Shown: positions 22,591-32,417, counted from the first letter of the stretch. The stretch is 64,000 bases of DNA from Duganella sp. BJB476 (GCF_003416895.1 NZ_QVIO01000001.1:1860001-1924000); one strand, 5' to 3'. The notes: a model not told the origin generated them from the sequence alone. Made by a program: numbers and translations.

Positions 22591-23001
22591 ATGATGGAAA
22601 ACACGATGCAAAAGTATTTTCACTGGGGCGCCATCGGTAGCCTGGCGACGCTGATTATCTGGTGCGTGCTGTGGGAGATGGTGCTGGCGCCGCTCAAGCC
22701 GGGCGGTTCCTGGCTGGTGCTGAAGGCCCTGCCGCTGCTGCTGCCACTGTATGGCGTATGGAAGCGCGACATCTACACCTTGCAGTGGACCTCGATGATG
22801 ATACTGCTGTACTTCACCGAAGGCGTGGTGCGCGGCTGGAGCGACAAGGGCACGCTGTCGGCATGGCTGGCCTGGGGCGAGGCGCTGATCGTTTGCATCT
22901 ACTTCGTGTGCGCCGTGATGTATCTGCGTCCGTATAAAAAAGCGGCGAAGAAGCTGGCCAAGGAACTGCTGGACAAGGTCAAGGTCAACACCGTCAAATG
23001 A
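22591..23001 (+). CDS. DUF2069 membrane protein
   Basis: 136 residues with four hydrophobic segments (for example IGSLATLIIWCVLWEMVLA and LIVCIYFVCAVMYLRP) and a basic, Lys-rich C-terminal tail. It matches DUF2069, small inner-membrane proteins found next to wrbA; no function is established. Several Met codons lie at the start (22591, 22594, 22606), so the exact N-terminus is uncertain by a few residues. The stop overlaps the start of the FAD-oxidase gene (ATGA, 22998-23001). Confidence 0.85.
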   Translation: MMENTMQKYFHWGAIGSLATLIIWCVLWEMVLAPLKPGGSWLVLKALPLLLPLYGVWKRDIYTLQWTSMMILLYFTEGVVRGWSDKGTLSAWLAWGEALIVCIYFVCAVMYLRPYKKAAKKLAKELLDKVKVNTVK

Positions 23002-24404
23002 TGGACTTCCTCACCCACTGCCGCTCCGTGGTGGGCGACGCCTTTGTACTCGACATGCCCGCCGACATGGCGCCCTTCCTCACCGATTGGCGCGGACGCT
23101 TTACCGGCAAGGCGCTGGCCGTGTTGCGGCCGGCGTCGGTGGACCAGGTGGCGGCGCTGGTGCGCGCCTGCGCGCAGTGGCGCGTGGCACTGGTGCCTCA
23201 GGGCGGCAACACAGGCCTGGTGCTCGGCAGCGTGCCAGACGCCAGCGGCAGCGCCGTCGTGCTGTCCCTGGCGCGGCTGAACACCATCCGCCAGGTCGAT
23301 CCCGTCAACCGCACCATGACCGTGGACGCGGGCTGCATCCTCCAGCAGGTGCAGGAAGCCGCTGCCGCTGCGGGCTGTTTGTTCCCGCTGTCGCTGGCGG
23401 CGGAAGGCAGCTGCACCATCGGCGGCAACCTGTCCACCAATGCCGGCGGTACGGCGGTTCTCCGCTACGGCAATACGCGCGAATTGTGCCTCGGCCTGGA
23501 AGTCGTCACGCCGCAAGGCGAGATCTGGAGCGGCTTGCGCGGCCTGCGCAAGGACAATACCGGCTACGATCTGCGCGACCTGTTCATCGGCGCGGAAGGC
23601 ACGCTGGGCATCATCACCGGCGCGGTGCTCAAGCTTTATCCGCAGCCCAAGGCCAGCATCACCGCGCTGGCCGCGCTGCCCTCGCCCGCCCATGCTCTGC
23701 AATTACTGAACCTGATGCAGGACCATTGCGGCTCCAGCCTGACCGGCTTCGAGCTGATGTCGCGCTACTGCCTGGAGCTGGTGGCGCAGCAGTTCCCATC
23801 GCTGCCCAAACCGTTCGCCGCGCCGCATCCGCAGTATGTGCTGCTGGAGTTGTCGAGCAGCGAATCGGAGCAGCACGCCGTCGGCCTGCTGGAACAGGCC
23901 ATCGGCGCGGCGCTGGAGCGCGACGTCATCAGCGATGCGGTGGTGGCGAATTCGGTGGCGCAATCGGCCGGGCTGTGGCAGCTGCGCGAGCACATCCCGC
24001 TGGCGCAGGCCAAGGCCGGCAAGAACATCAAGCACGATATCTCGCTGCCGGTATCGAGCATCGCCGACTTCATCGCGGCCACCGGGCCCTTGCTGGAAGC
24101 GGCCTTCCCCGGCTGCCAGCTGGTGTGCTTCGGCCATCTGGGCGACGGCAACCTGCACTACAACGTAGCGCCGCCGGACGACATCTCCAACGAAGACTTT
24201 TTGGCCAACCAGGACAAGGTCAATCGCGTGGTGCACGACAGCGTGGTCGGTTTCGGCGGCTCGATTTCGGCGGAACATGGCATCGGCGCCCTGAAACGGG
24301 ACGAGCTGGCGCACTATAAATCGGCGGTGGAACTGAACATGATGCGGGCCATCAAAGCAGCGCTGGATCCGCTGGGTATCATGAATCCCGGGAAAATTCT
24401 GTGA
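22998..24404 (+). CDS. FAD-binding oxidoreductase (D-2-hydroxyglutarate/D-lactate dehydrogenase type)
   Basis: 468 residues. The PCMH-type FAD domain holds VPQGGNTGLVLGSVPD (about 66-81), GCTIGGN-like SCTIGGNLSTNAGG and RYGNTRELCLGLEVV. The C-terminal FAD-oxidase domain holds FGHLGDGNLHYN and ends with SAEHGIG...LDPLGIMNPGKIL. This is the D-2-hydroxyacid dehydrogenase branch (D2HGDH, GlcD, Dld-like). It oxidises a D-2-hydroxyacid and passes electrons to an acceptor. No GlcE/GlcF partner is adjacent, which favours a D-2-hydroxyglutarate-type single-subunit enzyme. Translationally coupled to the DUF2069 gene. Confidence 0.9.
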   Translation: MMDFLTHCRSVVGDAFVLDMPADMAPFLTDWRGRFTGKALAVLRPASVDQVAALVRACAQWRVALVPQGGNTGLVLGSVPDASGSAVVLSLARLNTIRQVDPVNRTMTVDAGCILQQVQEAAAAAGCLFPLSLAAEGSCTIGGNLSTNAGGTAVLRYGNTRELCLGLEVVTPQGEIWSGLRGLRKDNTGYDLRDLFIGAEGTLGIITGAVLKLYPQPKASITALAALPSPAHALQLLNLMQDHCGSSLTGFELMSRYCLELVAQQFPSLPKPFAAPHPQYVLLELSSSESEQHAVGLLEQAIGAALERDVISDAVVANSVAQSAGLWQLREHIPLAQAKAGKNIKHDISLPVSSIADFIAATGPLLEAAFPGCQLVCFGHLGDGNLHYNVAPPDDISNEDFLANQDKVNRVVHDSVVGFGGSISAEHGIGALKRDELAHYKSAVELNMMRAIKAALDPLGIMNPGKIL

Positions 24405-24415
24405 TCGGGACTGTC

Positions 24416-24847
24416 ATGAAGATTAGCGCTGTACTGCTGTGGGCCGTGGCGTTGGCTGCGCATGGCCAGGGCGTCAACAAATGCACCGTCGACGGCAAGG
24501 TCAGTTATAGCGATCTGCCTTGCCCTGCCAACGCGGCGTCGGCGACAACGTTAGCGGTGCCGATCGCACCGGCAGCCGATCCCGCAGCGGCGGCCGATCT
24601 GGCGCGGCAACGCAAGGAGGCGGCCAAGCTGGAAAAGGCCCGCCACCAGCACGAGGACCAGGACGCGCGCGCCGCCGACAAGGCCGCGCAAGCCGCAGTC
24701 GCGCAGCGCAAACGCTGCGGCAAACTCAAACTGAACAAGCGATGGGCCGATGAAGACGTGGTTCGCGCCTCCCTCCCCAATCTCGATAACGCCAAGCTGC
24801 GCGCCAAACGCGCCGGCGACACCTTGGCGCTGGAGTGTCCGAAGTAA
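24416..24847 (+). CDS. periplasmic DUF4124-like protein
   Basis: 143 residues. A signal peptide (MKISAVLLWAVALAAHGQG) is followed by the DUF4124-type motif VNKCTVDGKVSYSDLPCP. Next come an Ala/Lys/Arg-rich probable coiled coil (about 55-100, ARQRKEAAKLEKARHQHEDQ) and a short C-terminal domain with a Cys near each end. The ATG at 24416 is preferred because it opens the signal peptide; GTG 24401 in the same frame is an alternative. The stop overlaps the ATG of the permease gene by one base (TAATG). The function of the family is unknown. Confidence 0.75.
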   Translation: MKISAVLLWAVALAAHGQGVNKCTVDGKVSYSDLPCPANAASATTLAVPIAPAADPAAAADLARQRKEAAKLEKARHQHEDQDARAADKAAQAAVAQRKRCGKLKLNKRWADEDVVRASLPNLDNAKLRAKRAGDTLALECPK

Positions 24848-27477
24848 TGCCCGAAGCGATGCCTGAACCGATATCGGCAGCACAACCAGCCACCCCGGCG
24901 CCGATCCGGGACACGGCTGCGATGGGCCGTTTGTCACGCTGGCTGTTGCTGGGCGAATGGCGCGCGCATCCGCTGCGGGCCTTGGTGGCGATTGCGGCGA
25001 TTGCGGTCGGCATCTCGCTCGGCTTCGCCATCCATCTGATCAACGCCGCCGCCTTCAACGAATTCTCGTCCGCCATCAAGGGCTTGTCCGGCGTGGCCGA
25101 CGTTCAGGTGCGCGGCACCGAGCCATTCTTCGACGAAGCCATCTACCCCGTGCTGGCGCAGCGCGCCGGCGTGGCCGTGGCGTCGCCGGTGCTGGAGTTC
25201 GACGCTTCCGTGCCCGGCGAATCGACCGCGCTGAAGATCCTCGGCATCGACGCCTTCCGCGCCAGCTTTATCTCGTCCGACCTGATTGGCGTGCCCGCCG
25301 AAGACCACCCGACCGACATCCTGGCCGACGACGCCCTGTTCCTGTCGACGGCAGCGCAACAATGGCTCAAGCCCGCCAAAGGCGCGCCGCTGACGTTGCA
25401 AGTGGGCGTCGGCGAACTGAAACTGCGCGTGGCCGGCTCGTTGCAACGCGCCCGCGCCGGCCAACGCATCGGCGTGATGGACCTGGGCGCGGCGCAGTGG
25501 CGCTTCGAAAAGCTGGGTCTGTTGTCCCGCATCGACCTCAAACTGCGCGACGGCGTCAATCGCGACGCCTTCAAAGCCGAGCTGGAACAACAACTGCAAC
25601 ATGACTACCCCGGCCGCTTCCGCGTCAACCAGCCCAATGACGAAGACCAGAACAATCGCAACGAAGGCATGAGCCGCGCCTACCGCGTCAACCTGACCGT
25701 GCTGGCACTAGTCGCGCTGTTCACCGGCGCCTTCCTGGTGTTCTCCACCCAGGCCTTGTCGGTGATACGACGCCGCAGCCAGTTCGCGCTGCTGCGCGTA
25801 TTGGGCATGGACCGCAAGCACCTGCTGCGCCAGATCCTGATCGAAGGCCTGAGCCTGGGCGTGGCCGGATCGGCCATCGGCATCGCCGCCGGCTACGGCA
25901 TGGCGGCCGCCGCGCTGCACTTCATGGGCGCCGACCTGGGCGCCGGCTTCTTCTCCGGCGTGCGGCCGCAGGTGCAGTTCACGCCGATCGCCGCAACGGT
26001 CTACTTCGCGCTCGGCGTCGCCGTGGCCTTGCTGGGTTGCGCCGCGCCGGCGCTGGATGCGGCCCGCGCCAAGCCTGCCGTCGCGCTCAAGTCCGGCACC
26101 GAGGAAGCGGCGATGTCGCGGCTGTCCAAGGCCTGGCCGGCGCTCGCCTGCATCGCGCTGGCCGCGCTGCTGTCGCAAGCGCCGCCGATATTTGAGCTGC
26201 CCTTGTTCGGCTACCTGTCGATCGCGCTGCTGCTGGTCGGCGCCATCGCGTTAATGCCACGCCTGGCCGCCATCGTGTTCCAGATGGCGCACCAGCGCTG
26301 GAGCGCGGCCACCGCCGGCAAGCCTGGCGCCTCGCCGGTAGTCACGCTGACGTTGTCGCGCCTCGCCAACGCTTCCAGCCAAGCCGGCATCGCGCTGGGC
26401 GGCGTGCTGTCCAGCTTCAGCCTGATGGTGGCAATGGCGATCATGGTCGCCAGCTTCCGCGTATCGCTGGACGACTGGCTGCAACACATTCTGCCGGCCG
26501 ATATCTACGTCAGCACCACCAGCGCCGGCACCACCGCCGGACTGCGGCCGCAGGAGCAGGCCACCATCGCCGCCTTGCCCGGCGTCGCCAGCGCCGACTT
26601 CCTGCGCGTGCGCGCGATCTCGCTGGCAGCCGCCAGGCCGCCGGTCGCCCTGATGGCGCGTCATGTGGACCCGGCAGATCCAGGCAAAACCCTGGCCATC
26701 GTCGGCGCCACGCAGGTGCCCGGCCCCGGCGCTCCGCCGCCGGTATGGATATCGGAAGCGATGGTCGATTTGTACGGCATGAGCGTCGGCCAGCGCATCG
26801 AACTGCCGTTGAACGGCAAACTGCACGCCTTCCAGGTGTCCGGCGTGTGGCGCGACTATGCCCGCCCGACCGGCTCGATCCAGATGCGGCTGAGCGACTA
26901 TCGCGCCATCACCGGCGACATGGACGCCAGCAACGCCGCGCTGTGGCTGAAGCCCGGCGCCAAGGCCGCCGATACCGAAAGCGCCATGAAGCGCCTGCCG
27001 TTCGGCGCCGCGCTGACGACCACCGCGCCGTCCGAGATCCGCGCGATCAGCATGAAGATCTTCGACCGCAGCTTCGCCATCACCTACCTGCTGGAGGCGA
27101 TCGCCATCGTCATCGGCCTGTTCGGCGTGGCCGCCACCTTCTCGGCGCAGACGCTGGCGCGGGCCAAGGAGTTCGGCATGCTGCGCCACGTCGGCGTCAC
27201 GCGGCGGCAGATTCTGTCGATACTGGCGATCGAAGGCGGCGCCTTGACTGGGCTGGGCATCGTCACCGGCTTCGTACTGGGCTGGGTCATCAGCCTGATA
27301 CTGGTTTTTGTGGTCAACCCGCAGTCCTTCCACTGGACCATGCAGCTGCACTTGCCGTGGCCTTTGCTGGCCATCGTGGCGGGCCTGCTGCTGGCCGCCT
27401 CCGCGCTGACGGCGCTGCTGGCCGGCCGCCAATCGTTGTCGGGCGGACCGATACGCGCAGTCAGGGAGGACTGGTGA
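24847..27477 (+). CDS. FtsX-type ABC transporter permease (two FtsX domains)
   Basis: 876 residues. There is one N-terminal helix (about 45-65, VAIAAIAVGISLGFAIHLI), a large periplasmic domain, then helices near 290-400 and 440-470. A second periplasmic domain follows, and the terminal FtsX domain has three helices (about 750-870; YLLEAIAIVIGLFGVAATF). This is the layout of MacB/LolC-like large permeases that move lipids or act mechanically on the envelope. Such permeases need an ATPase subunit, but no ATPase gene is present next to it; a DUF4124 gene occupies the place before it. The start is ATG 24847, overlapping the previous stop. The AttH-like gene follows with overlap. Confidence 0.88.
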   Translation: MPEAMPEPISAAQPATPAPIRDTAAMGRLSRWLLLGEWRAHPLRALVAIAAIAVGISLGFAIHLINAAAFNEFSSAIKGLSGVADVQVRGTEPFFDEAIYPVLAQRAGVAVASPVLEFDASVPGESTALKILGIDAFRASFISSDLIGVPAEDHPTDILADDALFLSTAAQQWLKPAKGAPLTLQVGVGELKLRVAGSLQRARAGQRIGVMDLGAAQWRFEKLGLLSRIDLKLRDGVNRDAFKAELEQQLQHDYPGRFRVNQPNDEDQNNRNEGMSRAYRVNLTVLALVALFTGAFLVFSTQALSVIRRRSQFALLRVLGMDRKHLLRQILIEGLSLGVAGSAIGIAAGYGMAAAALHFMGADLGAGFFSGVRPQVQFTPIAATVYFALGVAVALLGCAAPALDAARAKPAVALKSGTEEAAMSRLSKAWPALACIALAALLSQAPPIFELPLFGYLSIALLLVGAIALMPRLAAIVFQMAHQRWSAATAGKPGASPVVTLTLSRLANASSQAGIALGGVLSSFSLMVAMAIMVASFRVSLDDWLQHILPADIYVSTTSAGTTAGLRPQEQATIAALPGVASADFLRVRAISLAAARPPVALMARHVDPADPGKTLAIVGATQVPGPGAPPPVWISEAMVDLYGMSVGQRIELPLNGKLHAFQVSGVWRDYARPTGSIQMRLSDYRAITGDMDASNAALWLKPGAKAADTESAMKRLPFGAALTTTAPSEIRAISMKIFDRSFAITYLLEAIAIVIGLFGVAATFSAQTLARAKEFGMLRHVGVTRRQILSILAIEGGALTGLGIVTGFVLGWVISLILVFVVNPQSFHWTMQLHLPWPLLAIVAGLLLAASALTALLAGRQSLSGGPIRAVREDW

Positions 27478-28565
27478 TGAAGCATTTCGTACAACGTTGC
27501 GCGGCCATGCTGATGCTAGTGGCCGCAGTGTCCACACAAGCCGCCGAGCCGGTGTTCAAGGCGGTCGCGCCGCTGGAGCCCGGCGCCTCGCTGAGCTTCC
27601 CGGCGGACTTCGGCGCCCATACCGACTATAAAACCGAATGGTGGTACGTCACCGGCTGGCTGAACACGGCCGACGGCAAGCCGCTGGGCTTCCAGGTCAC
27701 CTTCTTCCGCAGCGCCACCCAGCACGACCGCGCCAATCCCAGCCAGTTCGCCCCCAAGCAGCTGATCATCGGCCATGCGGCCGTCTCCGATCCGGCCAAC
27801 GGCAAGCTGCTGCACGACCAGCGCAGCGCGCGCGAAGGCTTCGGCCTGTCCTACGTCAAGGTCGGCGACACCGATGTCAAGCTCGAAGACTGGCGCATGA
27901 AGCGCGCCGCCGACGGCAGCTACCAGGTGCACCTCGACGCCGCCAGCTTCAAGCTAGAGCTGAAACTGACGCCGTCGCAGCCCTTGCTGCTGCAGGGCGA
28001 CCGTGGCTATTCCCGCAAGGGTGCGCAGCTTTCCGACAGCAGCTACTACTACAGCCAACCACAGTTGACCACCACCGGCACCGTCACCCGCGCCGGCCAG
28101 GCGGTCGCCGTCACCGGCGCTAGTTGGCTCGATCACGAATGGTCCACCCAATACGTCGCCGCCGATGCCGCCGGCTGGGACTGGATAGGCGCCAATCTCG
28201 CCGATGGCGGCGCCCTGATGGCTTTCCAGATGCGCAGCAAGACAGGTGCTAAACTATGGTCGCACGCGACATGGCGCGACGCATCCGGTAAGATCACGCA
28301 GTTCTCGCAGGACCAGGTCAGCTTTACCCCGCAAAGGCGGTGGCGTTCACCCCGCACCAAGGCCGAGTATCCCGTCGCGACCCAGCTCACCACCGGCAGC
28401 ACCGTGTGGCAGGTCGTCCCTTTGCAGGACGACCAGGAGCTCGACTCGCGGCGTTCCGTCGGCGCGGTGTACTGGGAGGGCGCGGTAACGCTAGCCCGGG
28501 ACGGCAAGCCGGCCGGCCGCGCCTACCTGGAAATGACCGGCTACGTAGGTCCGATAAGGTTTTAG
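27477..28565 (+). CDS. AttH/CrtC-like lipocalin-fold protein
   Basis: 362 residues. A Sec signal peptide (MKHFVQRCAAMLMLVAAVSTQAA; first part MKHFVQRCAAMLMLVAA) is followed by DYKTEWWYVTGWL, the diagnostic block of the AttH / carotenoid 1,2-hydratase-like family. WLDHEWSTQYVA lies in the second lipocalin half. Outside phototrophs these proteins accompany FtsX-type permeases and are thought to be periplasmic lipid-handling partners, which fits this position. AGGGAGGA (27463-27470) lies 6 nt upstream, and the start overlaps the permease stop. Confidence 0.87.
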   Translation: MKHFVQRCAAMLMLVAAVSTQAAEPVFKAVAPLEPGASLSFPADFGAHTDYKTEWWYVTGWLNTADGKPLGFQVTFFRSATQHDRANPSQFAPKQLIIGHAAVSDPANGKLLHDQRSAREGFGLSYVKVGDTDVKLEDWRMKRAADGSYQVHLDAASFKLELKLTPSQPLLLQGDRGYSRKGAQLSDSSYYYSQPQLTTTGTVTRAGQAVAVTGASWLDHEWSTQYVAADAAGWDWIGANLADGGALMAFQMRSKTGAKLWSHATWRDASGKITQFSQDQVSFTPQRRWRSPRTKAEYPVATQLTTGSTVWQVVPLQDDQELDSRRSVGAVYWEGAVTLARDGKPAGRAYLEMTGYVGPIRF

Positions 28566-28631
28566 CAGCACCGAACAATTTAGTAACACCCTAATCGTCA
28601 ACAAAGAATACTTACAAACAGCAGCCACACG

Positions 28632-30467
28632 ATGACCAACAGCACCACCGCCAGCACCCAGTCCGCAGCCGCCCCCAACACAGCAAGGGAAGCCAAGAAA
28701 GGCAGTCTAGCCACTCTGCGCGGACTCACGCCCTTCCTGTTGCCGTACAAACGCCAGTTCGTCCTGGCCGGCATCGCGCTGGTGGTCGCCGCCGGCTCCA
28801 CGCTGGCGATCCCCGCCGCGTTCAAGCAGATGATCGACCTGGGCTTCGGCGGCGCCGGCGACAAGAGCATCAAACACGTCGACCTGGTGTTCCTGGCGCT
28901 GTTCGGCGTCGCCACCGTGCTGGCCCTGGCCACGGCGGCCCGCTTCTACACGGTCTCCTGGCTCGGCGAGCGCGTCACCGCCGACATCCGCAGCGCCGTC
29001 TACAAACATGTCGTCACGCAAAGCCCCGAGTTTTTCGAGACCACGCAGACCGGCGAAGTCCTGTCCCGCATCACCACCGACACCACGCTGATCCAGGCGG
29101 TGGTGGGCACCAGCATCTCGATGGCGCTGCGTAACGTGCTGCTGTTCATCGGCGGCCTGGTGATGCTGTTCGTGACCAGCGCCAAGCTGTCGGCCATCAT
29201 CATCGGCCTGCTGATCCTGACCGTGCTGCCGATCGTGATGTTCGGCCGCCGCGTGCGCAAGCTGTCGCGCGATTCGCAGGACCGCATCGCCGACGCCTCC
29301 GCCATGGCCGGCGAAATCCTCAACGCCATGCCGACGGTGCAGGCCTTCACCCACGAAAAAATCGAATCCGACCGCTTCGGCGCCTCGGTCGAAGGCGCGT
29401 TCGGCACCGCCATGCGCCGCATCCGCGCACGTGCGCTGCTGACCATGATCGCCATCGTGCTGGTGTTCGGCACCATCGTCTTCGTGCTGTGGCTGGGCGC
29501 GCACGCTGTGCTCAACGGCGACATGACCGGCGGCGACCTCGGTCAATTCATCTTGTACGCGTCCATCGTGGCCGGCGCCATCGGCGCCCTGTCCGAAGTG
29601 ATGGGCGAAGCGCAGCGCGCCGCCGGCGCCACCGAACGCCTGCTGGAACTGATGTCGGTCAAGTCGAACATCCAGTCGCCGGCTATGCCGCTGGCGCTGC
29701 CGCCGCGCGCCGCCAACGGCGCGGCACTGAGCCTGCAAGACGTGTCGTTCTGCTACCCGTCGCGTCCCGACACGGCGGCGCTGGGCCATCTGTCGCTGGA
29801 CATCAAGCCGGGTGAGACGGTGGCCGTGGTCGGCCCTTCCGGCGCCGGCAAGACCACGCTGTTCCAGCTGTTCCTGCGCTTCTACGATCCGCAGAGCGGC
29901 AGCATCAAGCTCGATGGTGTCGACATCACCAAGCTCGATCTGCATACGCTGCGCGACGCCATCGGCATCGTGCCGCAGGATACGGTGATCTTCTCGGCCG
30001 ACGCGATGGAAAACATCCGCTACGGCCGCGCCGGCGCCACCGACGCGGAAGTGATCCAGGCCGCCAAGCTGGCCGCCGCCCACGAATTCATCGAACGCCT
30101 GCCGCAGGGCTATCAATCCTTCCTGGGCGAGCGCGGCGTGCGCCTGTCCGGCGGCCAGCGCCAGCGCATCGCGATCGCGCGCGCATTGCTGAAAAACCCG
30201 CCGCTGCTGCTGCTGGACGAAGCCACCAGCGCGCTGGACGCGGAATCCGAGCGCCTGGTGCAGACCGCGCTGGAAGCGGCGATGGTCGGCCGCACCACCG
30301 TCATCATCGCGCACCGCCTGGCGACGGTGCAGCGCGCCGACCGCATCATCGTGATGGAAGACGGCCGCATCGTCGAAACCGGCACCCACGCATCGCTGGT
30401 GGCGCTGGGCGGCATCTACGCCAACCTAGCGGCGCTGCAATTCCACAACGTTCACGTGGAACATTAA
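28632..30467 (+). CDS. ABC exporter (fused membrane and ATPase domains)
   Basis: 611 residues. The membrane domain (about 30-330, six helices) is followed by the ATPase domain with Walker A GPSGAGKTT (401-409), the signature LSGGQ (505-509), Walker B LLLLDEATSALD (from 525) and the switch His in IIAHRLAT. It is of the MsbA/LmrA-like class (multidrug or lipid export), working as a homodimer in the inner membrane; the substrate is not readable. The N-terminal 25 residues are a polar Ser/Thr/Ala extension. The gap of 66 bp to the AttH gene leaves room for its own promoter. Confidence 0.92.
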   Translation: MTNSTTASTQSAAAPNTAREAKKGSLATLRGLTPFLLPYKRQFVLAGIALVVAAGSTLAIPAAFKQMIDLGFGGAGDKSIKHVDLVFLALFGVATVLALATAARFYTVSWLGERVTADIRSAVYKHVVTQSPEFFETTQTGEVLSRITTDTTLIQAVVGTSISMALRNVLLFIGGLVMLFVTSAKLSAIIIGLLILTVLPIVMFGRRVRKLSRDSQDRIADASAMAGEILNAMPTVQAFTHEKIESDRFGASVEGAFGTAMRRIRARALLTMIAIVLVFGTIVFVLWLGAHAVLNGDMTGGDLGQFILYASIVAGAIGALSEVMGEAQRAAGATERLLELMSVKSNIQSPAMPLALPPRAANGAALSLQDVSFCYPSRPDTAALGHLSLDIKPGETVAVVGPSGAGKTTLFQLFLRFYDPQSGSIKLDGVDITKLDLHTLRDAIGIVPQDTVIFSADAMENIRYGRAGATDAEVIQAAKLAAAHEFIERLPQGYQSFLGERGVRLSGGQRQRIAIARALLKNPPLLLLDEATSALDAESERLVQTALEAAMVGRTTVIIAHRLATVQRADRIIVMEDGRIVETGTHASLVALGGIYANLAALQFHNVHVEH

Positions 30468-30533
30468 TCAATTCATAAGCACGGCCGGCGCCGCCGGCCT
30501 TAGCATGCGTTATCTTATTTTCAAGGGTGCGCC

Positions 30534-31307
30534 ATGCTGTACAAACTTTTGTTCAACATCGAACGCGTAGCGCGGGACTACATGATCGTGGTCGCCGTGT
30601 TCGGCGCACTGTGGCTGTGGTGGCGCTACCGGCCAGGCAGCCGGCAGCGCCTGCAGGCGAAACCGATCGGCATGCCACAGGTACGGCGCGAAGTCCTGAC
30701 CTCCATCCTCAGCATCCTCGTGATCGGCAGCGTCATGCCGGTGGCTTTTGCATTGGGCCTGGGCCGGCACACCCATTTCTACCAAAGCGTGCACGCCTAT
30801 GGGCGCGGATGGGGCTTTATCGCCGCCATGGTGGTGCTGATGATGCTGATCCAGGACACCTGGTTCTACTGGACCCACCGGCTGATGCACCACCGCCGCC
30901 TGTTCCGCTGGGCGCACCGCACCCATCACCTTTCCACCAACACCGGCCCCTGGTCCACCTATTCGATCAGCCCATTGGAAGCGGTGATCGATAGCTTGGG
31001 CAGCATCGTGATACTGCTGGTGTTGCCGGTCACCTTCTGGTCGCTGGTCATCTTCACGTGGATTAATACGGCCTACGCGGTGTACACGCACCTGGGCTAC
31101 GAGCTGTTCCCGCGCGCGCTGTCGAAGCACTGGCTGGGCCGCTGGATCAACACCTCCACCGCCCACAACACCCATCATGCACGGGGGCGTTACAACTACA
31201 GCTGGTACTTCCTGTTCTGGGACCGGATGATGGGCACCCTGTCGCCGGACTACGACGAACACTATCGCAAAGCCGGTTTTTCAGCCCCCGAGGCAAAAAG
31301 CCGGTAA
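30534..31307 (+). CDS. sterol desaturase/fatty acid hydroxylase family membrane protein
   Basis: 257 residues with four to five membrane helices and the di-iron histidine clusters of the superfamily: HRLMHH (about 119-124), HRTHH (about 132-136) and NTHHARGRYNYSW (about 213-225). These enzymes use O2 to hydroxylate or desaturate lipids or carotenoids at the membrane. The natural substrate cannot be read. A 7-bp GC hairpin without T-run (30483-30499) lies between this gene and the ABC exporter. Confidence 0.88.
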   Translation: MLYKLLFNIERVARDYMIVVAVFGALWLWWRYRPGSRQRLQAKPIGMPQVRREVLTSILSILVIGSVMPVAFALGLGRHTHFYQSVHAYGRGWGFIAAMVVLMMLIQDTWFYWTHRLMHHRRLFRWAHRTHHLSTNTGPWSTYSISPLEAVIDSLGSIVILLVLPVTFWSLVIFTWINTAYAVYTHLGYELFPRALSKHWLGRWINTSTAHNTHHARGRYNYSWYFLFWDRMMGTLSPDYDEHYRKAGFSAPEAKSR

Positions 31308-31331
31308 CATTCTCCCTTTCAGGAGAACGCC

Positions 31332-32417
31332 TTGACCGACGCCGAACTGCGGCTCAGCTGCACAACCCACCTTCCCGGCCATCGCCAGCCCTCGCCCGCA
31401 CAGCTGTTCGGGGCGATGTCCGCATGGTGCGAGGCCAACGGCGTGGCGCACGACACCTACGGCAATGGCACGCTGATACAGGACTTCGAGCAGAAGGTCG
31501 CCACGCTGCTGGGCTTCGAATCGGCGCTGTTCTGCATCAGCGGCACCATGGCGCAGGCCACCGCGCTGCGCATCGCCTGTTCGGAGCGGGGCAGCCAGCT
31601 GGTGGCGCTGCATCCGACCTCGCACATCCTGCGCCACGAACGCGGCAACCACCAGCTGTTCGATCACTTCCAGGCCCTGCAGATCGGCGACCCACACCGT
31701 CCGTGGACGCTGGACGAACTGAAAGGCATCCCGGACAAGCTGGGCGCCGCCACGCTGGAGCTGCCGATGCGCGAGATCGGCGGCCAATGCCCAAGCTGGG
31801 ACGATCTGGCGGCCATCAAGGCTTACTGCCGCGAGCTGGCTATCCACCTGCATCTGGACGGCGCGCGCCTGTTCGAAACCGCCGCCGCATATGGCCGCCC
31901 GGCCGCCGAAATCGCAGCCGGCTTCGATTCCGTCTACGTCTCGATGTACAAGGGCATAGGCGGCATGGGCGGCGCCATGCTGCTGGGGAGCGAGCCGTTT
32001 ATCGCCAAGGCCCAGGAGTGGTTCCGCCGCCAGGGCGGCAATGTCTACCAGCGCACGCCGTACGTGGTGGCCGCCGCGATGCAGTTCGATGCCCGGATGG
32101 CGGCGATGCCGAACTACTTCCGCCGCACTGAATGGCTGTATGACGTGCTGCACGACTATCCCCTACTGACGCCCAACCCCGCCCGTCCGCAAGCCAGCAT
32201 GCTGCACCTGCACCTGCCGGTCAGCCGCGAGCGCGCCAACGAGATCCGCAACCGCATCGCCGAGCAGCATGGCGTGTGGCTGTTCAACGCCGCCAGCCAC
32301 GCCGCGCTGCCCGGCCGCAGCTCGGTGGAGCTCTATATCGGCGACAACCTGCTCAACCTGCCGGACCAGCGCGTACGCGAAATCCTGACCCTGTGGTCGG
32401 ACGCCGTGTCCAACTAA
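31332..32417 (+). CDS. threonine-aldolase-like PLP lyase
   Basis: 361 residues of the beta-eliminating lyase / low-specificity threonine aldolase family (fold type I). The PLP lysine is K207 in SMYKGIGGMGGAML, and LHLDGARLFETAAAYG holds the cofactor Asp and Arg. The start is TTG at 31332, with AGGAG (31321-31325) at ideal spacing; no ATG lies nearby in frame. The family cleaves threonine or allo-threonine to glycine and acetaldehyde. This member is more divergent at the N-terminus than LtaE, so the true substrate may differ. Confidence 0.82.
   Translation: MTDAELRLSCTTHLPGHRQPSPAQLFGAMSAWCEANGVAHDTYGNGTLIQDFEQKVATLLGFESALFCISGTMAQATALRIACSERGSQLVALHPTSHILRHERGNHQLFDHFQALQIGDPHRPWTLDELKGIPDKLGAATLELPMREIGGQCPSWDDLAAIKAYCRELAIHLHLDGARLFETAAAYGRPAAEIAAGFDSVYVSMYKGIGGMGGAMLLGSEPFIAKAQEWFRRQGGNVYQRTPYVVAAAMQFDARMAAMPNYFRRTEWLYDVLHDYPLLTPNPARPQASMLHLHLPVSRERANEIRNRIAEQHGVWLFNAASHAALPGRSSVELYIGDNLLNLPDQRVREILTLWSDAVSN

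Noticed and set aside
26251..27537. 428-codon frame antisense to the FtsX-type permease
   Set aside because: Arg/Gln/Asp/His-rich without motif; the sense strand encodes clear membrane helices.
30483..30499. GC hairpin after the ABC exporter gene
   Set aside because: Seven base pairs with a 3-nt loop and no T-run; too weak to call a terminator.
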